From contig NZ_JAUYSS010000021.1 in the NCBI RefSeq assembly GCF_030695525.1, forward strand, positions 1 to 64,000: a stretch of 64,000 nt of DNA, in the 5' to 3' direction. The notes below the pieces were generated by a model that was given only the letters and a program-made list of their open reading frames with translations, ran no database searches and was not told the origin of the DNA. Position 1 is the first letter of the stretch; every line of letters starts with the position of its first letter. Shown here piece by piece: positions 8,499 to 16,234 of this stretch. This stretch comes from Daejeonella sp. Its GTDB lineage: Bacteria > Bacteroidota > Bacteroidia > Sphingobacteriales > Sphingobacteriaceae. Made by a program: the position numbers and the translations under genes.

Positions 8499-9502
8499 GA
8501 ATTTCGCTCATAAAATCCATCAGATACCTGTTATTTCTGGTCACAGGGATTTTGCTTTTGTATTTAGCTTTCAAAGGGCAGGATCTTAGCAAAATGCTTT
8601 CAGATCTGAAAAAGGCTGATTATGTATGGGTTCTTTTATCCATCGTCCTTAGTTTGCTTGCACATGTATTAAGAGCCTACCGATGGAATTTAATGATTGG
8701 CTCGCTGGGGCATGGTACCCCTGGTATTATGAATACTTTTCATGCAGTAATTATGGGATATCTTGCTAATCTGGCATTCCCGCGCATGGGCGAACTTGCG
8801 AGATGTACTGTGCTAAATAAATCTGATAATATCCCCGTAATTAAGCTATTGGGGACTGTAATTGCTGAGCGTATTGTTGACTTGCTAATGCTGGGAATTG
8901 TATTTGCGATGGCTATCCTTTTAGAATTTAACTTGATATCCGGATTTCTATATCAGCATGTTCATACTAAATTAAGTGGTAGGACCGGCGACATCATTTT
9001 GCTGATCTTTGCATTTTTGCTCATAGTTCTGATAGTTATTTTCTTTTATTTCCTGATGAAAAAGAAAAGATGGGGAATTTATAACCGTATTATCCGTTTT
9101 TTCTCAGGAATGAAGACCGGAATTTTATCCGTAAAAAATCTGGACAATAAAACCGGATTTATATTGAGCTCAGCATTCATCTGGTTGCTATACGGGCTTT
9201 CATCCTACCTGTGCTTTTTTGCTCTGAACGCTACTTCCACTCTTGGCCCGGGTGCAGCACTTTCTACCCTGGTTTTTGGCAGTCTTGCAATGATTGCACC
9301 TGTTCAGGGAGGTATAGGTGCCTTTCACTGGATGGTTTCAGAGGGTTTGATTATTTATGGCATATCCAAAAGTGATGGCCTTTCTTACGCATTATTGGTT
9401 CATACAACTCAAACATTAATTATCCTTTTTATTGGTTCAATAAGTTTAATTTTGTTCCTGAAGCAATACACTAGAAAAAATCAAAATGAGCAGACTGGAT
9501 AA
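8495..9502 (+). CDS. Flippase-like integral membrane protein (UPF0104/LPG-synthase TM family)
   Basis: A 335-residue protein with seven to eight hydrophobic helices belonging to the YbhN/AglD-like family related to the transmembrane part of lysylphosphatidylglycerol synthase. Visible markers are LAHVLRAYRWNLMIGSLG after the second helix, YLANLAFPRMGELARC, where a short PRMGE turn lies between helices, and PVQGGIGAFHWMVSEGL near the C-terminus. Members of this family are thought to move or sense lipids in the inner membrane; the substrate here is unknown. The TTG start overlaps the panC stop and the end overlaps rfaE2 by 17 bases, so the three genes form one translationally linked unit. Confidence 0.85.
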   Translation: MRISLIKSIRYLLFLVTGILLLYLAFKGQDLSKMLSDLKKADYVWVLLSIVLSLLAHVLRAYRWNLMIGSLGHGTPGIMNTFHAVIMGYLANLAFPRMGELARCTVLNKSDNIPVIKLLGTVIAERIVDLLMLGIVFAMAILLEFNLISGFLYQHVHTKLSGRTGDIILLIFAFLLIVLIVIFFYFLMKKKRWGIYNRIIRFFSGMKTGILSVKNLDNKTGFILSSAFIWLLYGLSSYLCFFALNATSTLGPGAALSTLVFGSLAMIAPVQGGIGAFHWMVSEGLIIYGISKSDGLSYALLVHTTQTLIILFIGSISLILFLKQYTRKNQNEQTG

Positions 9503-9980
9503 TATTAAGAGTAAAATTTATACTCCGGATCAACTAAAAGCTCCCCTGAATGTATGGCGACTTCTGGGGAAAAAATTAGTGTTCACCAATGGTTGCTTTG
9601 ATTTACTTCATTTAGGGCATATTGATTATCTGTCGAAAGCTGCTGATATGGGAGATAAATTAGTGATTGGCTTAAATTCTGATTCATCTGCATCAGCATT
9701 GAAAGGCCCGGGCCGGCCTGTTAATGATCAGCTTTCCCGTTCTGTCATGCTTGCTTCATTTTCTTTTGTAGATGCAGTGGTAATCTTTGATGAGCCTACC
9801 CCACTGCACCTGATTGAATTAGTGAGACCCGACTTCCTGGTTAAAGGGGCTGATTATTCAATTGAACAGATTGTGGGGGCCGGGCTGGTATTGCAATACG
9901 GCGGAGAGGTAAAAACTATAGAATATCTTAGCGGTTATTCCACAACACTTATAGAGAAAAAAATCAGATCCAATTACTGA
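9486..9980 (+). CDS. rfaE2: D-glycero-beta-D-manno-heptose 1-phosphate adenylyltransferase
   Basis: Transfers AMP to heptose-1-phosphate, making ADP-heptose for the LPS core. The 164-residue cytidylyltransferase-like domain carries FTNGCFDLLHLGHIDYL with the HxGH nucleotide site, GLNSDSSASALKGPGRPVN, and PDFLVKGADY; the closing STTLIEKKI contains the STT-type ribose-binding loop. It corresponds to the C-terminal half of the bifunctional E. coli HldE, encoded as a separate gene as is common in this phylum; the matching kinase is not in the window. The start overlaps the flippase-like gene by 17 bases. Confidence 0.92.
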   Translation: MSRLDNIKSKIYTPDQLKAPLNVWRLLGKKLVFTNGCFDLLHLGHIDYLSKAADMGDKLVIGLNSDSSASALKGPGRPVNDQLSRSVMLASFSFVDAVVIFDEPTPLHLIELVRPDFLVKGADYSIEQIVGAGLVLQYGGEVKTIEYLSGYSTTLIEKKIRSNY

Positions 9981-10054
9981 GATTTCCAATCAATTCTTGC
10001 TTTTTTAAGGCATATTCCATAATCCCGCACATAACAAACGGAAATATTTCTTAA

Positions 10055-10074
10055 TATTTGCATAGAAGCAAATA
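10055..10074. promoter_or_regulatory. Perfect inverted repeat upstream of acyl-CoA dehydrogenase
   Basis: TATTTGC, six bases, GCAAATA: a perfect 7-bp dyad 20 bases upstream of a TAATTTTG promoter-like element and 47 bases upstream of the gene. It has the size of an operator for a dimeric repressor such as the TetR-type fatty-acid regulators, but no regulator gene is nearby, so the role is inferred. Confidence 0.4.
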
Positions 10075-10093
10075 CTAATCAGGCCCGAAACAT

Positions 10094-10101
10094 TAATTTT
10101 G
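10094..10101 (+). promoter_or_regulatory. Possible -7 element of the acyl-CoA dehydrogenase promoter
   Basis: TAATTTTG matches the Bacteroidota TAnnTTTG box and lies 19 bases before the ATG. No TTG or TTTG is found at the expected distance upstream, so the assignment rests on one half-site. Confidence 0.35.
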
Positions 10102-10120
10102 CGGCACTAAACCAATTATT

Positions 10121-11260
10121 ATGTTTTTTGATTTTACAGAAGAGCAGTTGATGATTCAGCAGGCAGCCAGGGATTTTGCCAATAATGAATTAAAACCCGG
10201 GGTAATAGAACGGGATGAACATCAAAAATTTCCGCATGAGCAGATAAAAAAACTAGGTGAACTTGGTTTTCTCGGGATGATGGTTGATCCCAAGTATAAT
10301 GGCTCCGGACTCGATACCATTTCGTATGTGCTTGCCATGGAAGAGCTTTCAAAAGTTGATGCATCAGCTTCTGTAGTGGTTTCGGTAAATAATTCATTGG
10401 TTTGTTTCGGACTTGAGAAATACGGTTCTGAGTTTCAAAAGGAAAAATATCTGAAACCGCTTGCAGCCGGTGAAAAAATAGGCGCATTTTGTCTTTCTGA
10501 ACCAGAAGCCGGTTCCGATGCCACTTCTCTGCACACAAGCGCGATCGATATGGGCGATCATTATCTCCTTAATGGAACTAAAAACTGGATCACAAACGGG
10601 GGAAATGCCTCTACCTACCTGGTCATAGCCCAAACTAATCCTGCCCAAAGACATAAGGGAATAAATGCACTGATTGTTGAGAAAGATATGGAGGGTTTCA
10701 CAAAGGGCCCTAAAGAAAATAAAATGGGAATACGTGGATCAGACACACATTCCCTGATGTTTTCCGACGTAAAAGTACCTAAAGAGAATCGGATCGGCGA
10801 TGAAGGTTTTGGATTCTCATTTGCAATGAAAACACTGGATGGCGGACGGATAGGGATCGCTTCACAGGCCCTTGGGATAGCCTCAGGTGCTTATGAACTG
10901 GCTCTCCAATATTCAAAAGAACGCAGGGCATTTGGGAAACCGATTTCCGGGCATCAGGCAATTCAGTTTAAGCTTGCAGATATGGCAACTGAAATTGAAG
11001 CAGCAAGGATGCTCTGCTTAAAAGCTGCCTGGTTGAAAGACCAGGGCCTCCCGTATGCTCAGGCAAGTTCTATGGCCAAATTATTCGCGTCAGAAGTAGC
11101 CATGAAAACTACTGTTGAGGCAGTTCAGATACACGGAGGATATGGTTTTGTTAAGGAATTTCATGTGGAACGTCTGATGCGCGATGCAAAGATTACCCAA
11201 ATTTATGAAGGGACTTCTGAGATTCAACGCATTGTAATTGCACGTGAGATTCTAAAATAG
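10121..11260 (+). CDS. Acyl-CoA dehydrogenase, short-chain/butyryl type
   Basis: FAD-dependent enzyme that puts a trans-2 double bond into acyl-CoA in beta-oxidation. The 379-residue length is standard. FAD and substrate motifs are present: FCLSEPEAGSDATSL, NGTKNWITNG, DGGRIGIASQALGIA, RRAFGKPISGHQAIQFKLADM and HGGYGFVKEFHVERLMRDAK. The catalytic base is the Glu in ITQIYEGTSEIQ, at the position typical of short- and medium-chain enzymes. Closest in overall pattern to butyryl-CoA dehydrogenase, but chain length cannot be read from sequence alone. No electron-transfer flavoprotein genes are adjacent. A 7-bp dyad and a TAnnTTTG box lie upstream. Confidence 0.95.
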   Translation: MFFDFTEEQLMIQQAARDFANNELKPGVIERDEHQKFPHEQIKKLGELGFLGMMVDPKYNGSGLDTISYVLAMEELSKVDASASVVVSVNNSLVCFGLEKYGSEFQKEKYLKPLAAGEKIGAFCLSEPEAGSDATSLHTSAIDMGDHYLLNGTKNWITNGGNASTYLVIAQTNPAQRHKGINALIVEKDMEGFTKGPKENKMGIRGSDTHSLMFSDVKVPKENRIGDEGFGFSFAMKTLDGGRIGIASQALGIASGAYELALQYSKERRAFGKPISGHQAIQFKLADMATEIEAARMLCLKAAWLKDQGLPYAQASSMAKLFASEVAMKTTVEAVQIHGGYGFVKEFHVERLMRDAKITQIYEGTSEIQRIVIAREILK

Positions 11261-11278
11261 TTAGCCGGGGCCCATGCG

Positions 11279-12526
11279 ATGAAAAATTGCTTCAAAATTA
11301 TTATTTTCACTATTCTTCTTTCCGGCTTATTTGCTTGTAAAAGTAAAACAGATCATGCACTGGAACAAGGAATCTGGCGTGCTACCCTCAAAACAATTTC
11401 GGGAGCCAGCATACCTTTCAATTTTGAAGTAATCGATTCTGCAGATCAGCAATTTTTAGAGATTATAAATGGGGATGAAAGGTTTAGGGTCAATGAAATT
11501 TATACAGAATCAGATTCTATCTTTATTAAGATGCCTCTTTTTGATTCGGAGATCAGGGCAAAGTTAAAGAACGGTTCTTTGCACGGACAGTGGATTAAAC
11601 ATTTCGCAGATAGTAGCGAAGTAATGATGCTCGAAGCCCAAAAAGGTTACTCATGGCGTTTTTTCAAGGCCAAAACCAAACCTGAGCTTGTTGTGACAGG
11701 CTCCTGGTCCGTTACTTTTCATGATGCAAAGACAGGTAATTCGATTCCTGCCATTGGTGAATTTACCCAACAGGATGGTCGCCTTATTGGCACTTTTTTA
11801 ACCAGTACAGGGGATTATCGTTTTCTTGAGGGAACTGTCTCAGACAATAAACTTTATCTTTCCTGTTTCGACGGCAGTCATGCTTTCCTGTTTACCGGCA
11901 AAATTCTGGATAGTAACACAATAGTGGATGGAAATTTCTATTCCGGACTATCTTCTGTACAGACATGGACCGCCAGGAAAGACGATAATGCGATCCTGCC
12001 TGATGCTTATTCGATGACTGCCTTGAGGGATGGATTTGATAAAATAGATTTTTCTTTTCCTGATTTAAATGGAAAGAATGTCTCTCTTTCGGATTCAAAA
12101 TTTAAGAATAAGGTTGTTTTGGTACAGTTTTTCGGATCCTGGTGTCCTAATTGTATGGATGAAACTGCTTACCTGGTTCCATTGTACAAAAAATATCAGG
12201 AAAAGGGCCTTGAAATTGTTGCCCTGGCTTATGAACGAACCAGGGATTATGAACGTTCGAAAAGAAACCTATTACGCTTACGCGAGCGGTTTGACGTTCC
12301 ATATGTTATGTTAATTACCGGCTATATAAATGATAAAGCCGAGGTAGCTAAAAGTCTGCCAATGTTAAAGCAATTTGTAGCCTTCCCAACTATGATAATC
12401 ATTGATAAGCAGGGAAAAGTCAGAAAGATCCATACCGGTTTCAGTGGGCCCGGAACCGGGGTTCATTATGCGGATTTTAAAAATGAATTTGAGAAAACAA
12501 TTGAAAATCTGCTGATAGAAGAATAG
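11279..12526 (+). CDS. Lipoprotein with TlpA-like thioredoxin domain
   Basis: An exported 415-residue protein with lipobox LLSGLFAC (Cys about residue 20). The first 240 residues form a beta-rich domain of the kind found ahead of TlpA/ResA domains in Bacteroidota lipoproteins. From about residue 245 (FSFPDLNGKNVSLSD) a thioredoxin-like fold follows with the active-site pair WCPNC, and FVAFPTMIIIDKQGKVRKI containing the cis-Pro. It probably reduces or isomerises disulfides in the periplasm or at the outer surface; the partner is unknown. It sits 18 bases after the acyl-CoA dehydrogenase gene and just before the aminopeptidase gene. Confidence 0.88.
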   Translation: MKNCFKIIIFTILLSGLFACKSKTDHALEQGIWRATLKTISGASIPFNFEVIDSADQQFLEIINGDERFRVNEIYTESDSIFIKMPLFDSEIRAKLKNGSLHGQWIKHFADSSEVMMLEAQKGYSWRFFKAKTKPELVVTGSWSVTFHDAKTGNSIPAIGEFTQQDGRLIGTFLTSTGDYRFLEGTVSDNKLYLSCFDGSHAFLFTGKILDSNTIVDGNFYSGLSSVQTWTARKDDNAILPDAYSMTALRDGFDKIDFSFPDLNGKNVSLSDSKFKNKVVLVQFFGSWCPNCMDETAYLVPLYKKYQEKGLEIVALAYERTRDYERSKRNLLRLRERFDVPYVMLITGYINDKAEVAKSLPMLKQFVAFPTMIIIDKQGKVRKIHTGFSGPGTGVHYADFKNEFEKTIENLLIEE

Positions 12527-12601
12527 AAAATGAATCTCAATTTTGCTGTAAAGCAAATGAAATTCCGTGTAAACGGGATTATTAATAACAAATTAATGTT
12601 G

Positions 12602-14719
12602 ATGAAAATAAAATATATCCTCTGCTACCCTATACTGGCTTCAATACTGCTTTTAGCTTGTTCTGCTCCAAGGATGGTTAATTTGGACCCTATTACTATT
12701 GTTGAAAATTCAAAGGGTGCTTTAGTATACAGGGGCAGCTATACCCAAACCACAGATATTATTAATACCAGACTTGATCTTAGTTTCGATTGGGATAGCG
12801 CATACGTGATTGGAAAAGCTACAATTCTTGCAAAGCCCTATTTCTATCCTTCTGACCAGTTGGTATTGAATGCCAATGGGTTTCGCTTGAACTCAGTTTC
12901 ATTGGTTAATGGCGATGATATGAAGCCATTAAGATATACCTACAATGGTAAATTGCTTACTATCAGTTTGGATAAGATATATACCAGAGATCAGAAATAC
13001 ACCATATTTATTGATTACGTCGCGATGCCAAATAAATTAAAAGTCGGCGAGGATATTGCATCAGCGGGTGACCGTGGTATTTATTTCATAAACAGGGATG
13101 GAAAGGATAAAGGGAAACCAAGGCAAATCTGGACTCAGGGTGAAACTGAATGTAATTCAAATTGGTTCCCAACCATTAATGGCAGTCAGGAAAAAATGAC
13201 GCAGGAACTGAATATTACAGTACCAAATGAGTTTGTCAGCCTTTCGAATGGGACACTTGAATTTTCGAGCATGAATGGAGATGGTACGCGGACAGACAGC
13301 TGGCGACAGGAGCAGCCTCATTCCACTTATCTGACTATGCTGGCAGTCGGGGATTTCGTCATTACCAGAGATACCTGGAGGGATAAGGAAGTAAGTTATT
13401 ATACCGAACCGGCTTATGCTTCCACAGCAAAACTGGTATTTGGAAAAACCCCCGAAATGATGGAATTTTTCTCAAACAAATTGGGAATTGAGTATCCATG
13501 GGATAAATACTCCCAGATTGTGGTCCGTGATTTTGTGAGTGGGGCTATGGAAAATACAACCGCATCGGTATTTTTTGAGGGTTTGAATATGTCAGAAGGA
13601 CAATATCTGGATGAAAATTATGAAGATATTATCGCTCACGAACTATTTCATCACTGGTTTGGAAACCTGGTTACTGCCGAATCCTGGGCTAACCTGCCTC
13701 TGAATGAATCATTTGCCACCTATGGCGAATATCTATGGGACGAATATAAATACGGCAGGGATCAGGCTGATCTTAAAGGATTTGAGGATATGTCGGTCTA
13801 TATTAGTAATAAACGAAAACCAGAACCGGATGTAATCCGTTTTGATTATTCGGATAGAGAACAAATGTTTGATGAGATAAGTTATCATAAGGGAGGAAGG
13901 ATACTCCATATGCTAAGAAAGACGGTTGGGGATGAGGCTTTTTTTGAATCCCTGAAACTTTATCTGAACAGGCATACTTACAAAACGGCCGAAATTCATG
14001 AGCTTAGGCTGGCATTTGAGGAAATTACCGGTATGGATTTAAATTGGTTTTTTAATCAATGGTTCCTGGCTTCCGGCCACCCAGTTTTGAGTATTCAGAA
14101 TTCTTATGATCCACTAAAGCGGGAGATAAATGTAAATATTAGGCAAAATCAGAATCTGTCAGAAACACCTCTATACCGTATTCCTATGGCTATAGATATT
14201 TACACCGGAACGAAGGTAGAGCGTAAGGAAATTATCCTTGAAAGGCAAAACCAATCGTTTATTTTCCCCTCCTTAAGTCCTCCAGATCTTGTAAATGTTG
14301 ATGCTGAAAAATATATCCTTGCTGAAAAAAACGAAGTAAAAAATATGCAGGAATATATTTTTCAATATCAGAATGCGCCATTATTTATGGACAGGATTGA
14401 AGCAATAATGAAATTGAAAGATATGAAGGAGGAGGCTGCTGCAAGGAAGGTGATGGTTTCTGCATTCAAAGATAAGAACTGGTTCGTTCGCCATACGGCT
14501 TTATCTGTTATTGAAAATCTGTCAGACGATGAGCGGAAGGCTGTTCATCAAACATTGCAAGATTTGGCAACTAAAGATAAGGTTTCACAGGTAAGGGCTG
14601 CAGCAGTTGAAAAACTTGGAAAATATTATAGGATGACTGATAACAGAGAGGTATTTGATCAGACAGCGAAAGACAAGTCTCCAATTGTAATCAGGGCAAC
14701 AACGGCTGTAAAAAAATAG
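12602..14719 (+). CDS. M1 family aminopeptidase, lipoprotein
   Basis: Zinc aminopeptidase that removes N-terminal residues from peptides. I start at the ATG at 12602 because it gives a clean lipoprotein signal (MKIKYILCYPILAS, lipobox LLLAC); an in-frame ATG at 12530 would add 24 residues. The 705-residue protein has the N-terminal beta-sandwich, the substrate-anchoring GAMEN motif (VSGAMENTT), the zinc motif HELFHHWFGN with the third ligand in NESFATYGEYLWDEY, and a C-terminal stretch of helical HEAT-type repeats (ENLSDDERKAVHQTL). Its N-terminal lipid suggests action outside the inner membrane, in peptide scavenging. Confidence 0.93.
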   Translation: MKIKYILCYPILASILLLACSAPRMVNLDPITIVENSKGALVYRGSYTQTTDIINTRLDLSFDWDSAYVIGKATILAKPYFYPSDQLVLNANGFRLNSVSLVNGDDMKPLRYTYNGKLLTISLDKIYTRDQKYTIFIDYVAMPNKLKVGEDIASAGDRGIYFINRDGKDKGKPRQIWTQGETECNSNWFPTINGSQEKMTQELNITVPNEFVSLSNGTLEFSSMNGDGTRTDSWRQEQPHSTYLTMLAVGDFVITRDTWRDKEVSYYTEPAYASTAKLVFGKTPEMMEFFSNKLGIEYPWDKYSQIVVRDFVSGAMENTTASVFFEGLNMSEGQYLDENYEDIIAHELFHHWFGNLVTAESWANLPLNESFATYGEYLWDEYKYGRDQADLKGFEDMSVYISNKRKPEPDVIRFDYSDREQMFDEISYHKGGRILHMLRKTVGDEAFFESLKLYLNRHTYKTAEIHELRLAFEEITGMDLNWFFNQWFLASGHPVLSIQNSYDPLKREINVNIRQNQNLSETPLYRIPMAIDIYTGTKVERKEIILERQNQSFIFPSLSPPDLVNVDAEKYILAEKNEVKNMQEYIFQYQNAPLFMDRIEAIMKLKDMKEEAAARKVMVSAFKDKNWFVRHTALSVIENLSDDERKAVHQTLQDLATKDKVSQVRAAAVEKLGKYYRMTDNREVFDQTAKDKSPIVIRATTAVKK

Positions 14720-14757
14720 GGGTACCTGATTCCTGTTTTCCCGGGAATCAGGTACCC
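14711..14757 (-). terminator. Terminator with perfect 14-bp stem between convergent genes
   Basis: GGGTACCTGATTCC (14720-14733) and GGAATCAGGTACCC (14744-14757) form a perfect 14-bp stem with a 10-base loop. On the minus strand the stem is followed by CTATTTTTTTAC, so it can stop transcription from the holin-like gene; for the aminopeptidase strand there is no U run. Confidence 0.75.
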
Positions 14758-14768
14758 GAAATTATTTG

Positions 14769-15116
14769 CTAGGCTGCTTTATCTGATTGGAATGCCGAAA
14801 AGATCATATTTATCAAAGCAAGAACTATGGCAAATAAAACTGCAGAGAGGAATCCACTGGTATTAAATGTTTCCATCAGGCTGTCAACTAATAACACCAT
14901 TAGAACGGTAATGATGAAAGAAACCAAACCCAGAGTCAAAAAATTGATTGGAAAGGTTAAAATTCGGAGAATTGTGCCAATGGTTGCGTTTGCAAGTGCA
15001 ATGAGTATACCTGCAATAATGGCACTCCAGAAATTTTCGACTTCAACCCCCGGCAGCAGGTAAGCAGCAATAGCGACAGCTGCACCCATTAATAGAATTT
15101 CAATGATCAGCCTCAT
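14769..15116 (-). CDS. Phage-holin-IV-like (DUF360/YvlD-type) membrane protein
   Basis: A 115-residue protein of four transmembrane helices with short connecting loops, matching the family often named 4-TMS phage holin superfamily IV. Family features are the LPGVEVENFWSAIIAGILIALAN segment between helices 1 and 2 and LTFPINFLTLGLVSFIIT around helix 3. Despite the name these are mostly chromosomal proteins unrelated to lysis; there is no phage context here. It is a single gene with its own terminator, 27 bases from the divergent start of the next lipoprotein gene. Confidence 0.85.
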   Translation of the reverse strand: MRLIIEILLMGAAVAIAAYLLPGVEVENFWSAIIAGILIALANATIGTILRILTFPINFLTLGLVSFIITVLMVLLVDSLMETFNTSGFLSAVLFAIVLALINMIFSAFQSDKAA

Positions 15117-15143
15117 GATTTTTGGTTTAAAATGTAAATAAAT

Positions 15144-15596
15144 ATGAAGAATCTATTTCATATTTCAGTAATAATTTTAATTTTCTTTAATTCCTGTAAA
15201 CAGGAAAGGGCTCAGGATCAAACACAAAATAAACTAATAATCAGGTTTAATGCCGACAGCAATGCGGTAGAATTAAGGGGTTTAGCAATTCCTGTATTAG
15301 AGGAATTAAAGACTGATTCTCTCTCTGATTCTTTATGGGCAAATTTTTTTGCAGTGTACGAAGAACCAGGGGATCCTGAAATGAGGGATTTTCAACAGGC
15401 TTTGGAAGGCATTTATTCTATTGAAGGCGGGATGGTTAGATTTAAACCAAAAGATAATTTCAGAGAAAACCATTTATATTTTGCCCGCTGTTACACAAAG
15501 TTATTGCTTCAGGATGCAGATGATCTGATCCAAACGCGTGAACTGTTTCTCTCAGATGGGTTTACAGAGCATAAATTCATTGTTTCAAAAAGGTAA
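15144..15596 (+). CDS. Small lipoprotein of unknown function
   Basis: A 150-residue product with lipobox FFNSC (Cys about residue 18) and a linker rich in Gln, Asp and Lys before the folded part. I recognise no family. Notable segments are ELRGLAIPVLEELKTDSLSDSLW and GIYSIEGGMVRFKPKDNF; the latter, with HLYFARCYTK after it, suggests a small beta domain resembling those in secreted Bacteroidota proteins that receive a C-terminal carbohydrate or peptide ligand. It is followed by the rimP promoter; no terminator of its own is visible before that promoter. Confidence 0.7.
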   Translation: MKNLFHISVIILIFFNSCKQERAQDQTQNKLIIRFNADSNAVELRGLAIPVLEELKTDSLSDSLWANFFAVYEEPGDPEMRDFQQALEGIYSIEGGMVRFKPKDNFRENHLYFARCYTKLLLQDADDLIQTRELFLSDGFTEHKFIVSKR

Positions 15597-15623
15597 ATCT
15601 TATAAATGTATTGAAATCAGGTA

Positions 15624-15653
15624 TTTGTATTGACGGATTTTTTTTTATATTTG
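15624..15653 (+). promoter_or_regulatory. Predicted promoter of rimP-nusA-infB
   Basis: TTTG (15624-15627), 18 bases, TATATTTG (15646-15653): a close match to the Bacteroidota promoter pattern. Transcription would start near 15660, just before the hairpin at 15668, leaving a leader of about 75 bases before rimP. Confidence 0.7.
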
Positions 15654-15667
15654 CGTCGATCTGAGAA

Positions 15668-15697
15668 GAGCCCCGACATTTGCGGGGCTCTTTTTTT
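15668..15697 (+). terminator. Terminator-like hairpin in the rimP leader
   Basis: GAGCCCCG (15668-15675), seven-base loop, CGGGGCTC (15683-15690), then seven T. This is a textbook intrinsic terminator, but it lies downstream of the predicted rimP promoter, beginning within about ten bases of the expected transcript start. It is either an attenuator of the rimP operon, a generator of a very short RNA, or a terminator for the upstream lipoprotein gene. Confidence 0.75.
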
Positions 15698-15736
15698 ACC
15701 AACCTGTTTTTCAAGGGGATTAAAAAAGAGGTCAAA

Positions 15737-16201
15737 ATGAATATAGAAAAGCGTGTCATTGAGTTAGTTGAAGAAAAGATTGCCGACCGTCCCGATTTGT
15801 TTCTGGTAGACGTTCAGATGCATAGTAGCGGAATTTTGTCTATTTTAGTAGATGGAGATAATGGTGTTGCAATTAGTGATTGTGTTGCGATAAGCCGGCA
15901 TGTAGGTTTTCATCTTGAGGAGGAAAATGCCATTGAACAAGCATACAGACTGGAAGTTTCCTCTCCCGGAATAGATACCCCACTAAAATCATTGCGCCAG
16001 TTCCAGAAAAATATTAACCGTTCATTAAAGGTTAAGCTTAAAGATGGTAGTATCAGGGAAGGTAAATTGATGGCTGCGGATGATTCAGGAATTACGATAC
16101 AAGAGAGTGTTAAGGAAAAGGCTAAGAAAGCAGTTTTGCTAGAGAGCTATATAAAGTTTGAAGATATATCAGAAACGATAGTTTTAGTGAGTTTTAAATA
16201 A
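15737..16201 (+). CDS. rimP: Ribosome maturation factor RimP
   Basis: Needed for late maturation of the 30S ribosomal subunit. I start at the ATG at 15737, preceded by AAAGAGG seven bases upstream, giving 154 residues, a normal size; a possible start at 15680 lies inside the leader hairpin and is rejected. The N-terminal domain carries LFLVDVQMHSSGILSILVDG and AISRHVGFHL, then YRLEVSSPGIDTPL, the family signature, and a C-terminal SH3-like barrel (VKLKDGSIREGKLMAADDSG). First gene of rimP-nusA-infB. A small hairpin (GTCCCGT, loop, ACGGGAC, 16203-16220) lies between it and nusA. Confidence 0.93.
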   Translation: MNIEKRVIELVEEKIADRPDLFLVDVQMHSSGILSILVDGDNGVAISDCVAISRHVGFHLEEENAIEQAYRLEVSSPGIDTPLKSLRQFQKNINRSLKVKLKDGSIREGKLMAADDSGITIQESVKEKAKKAVLLESYIKFEDISETIVLVSFK

Positions 16202-16234
16202 CGTCCCGTACCTACGGGACAAATTCAATAAAAA

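Noticed and set aside
14769-15116. Prophage holin
   Set aside because: The family name mentions phage holins, but no lysin, capsid or integrase gene is near; it is a common chromosomal membrane protein.
15680-15736. Earlier in-frame ATG for rimP
   Set aside because: It lies inside the leader hairpin and T run, and the ATG at 15737 has a purine-rich ribosome site and matches the usual RimP start.
16203-16220. Terminator between rimP and nusA
   Set aside because: The GTCCCGT/ACGGGAC hairpin has no T run and lies inside an operon that must be read through.
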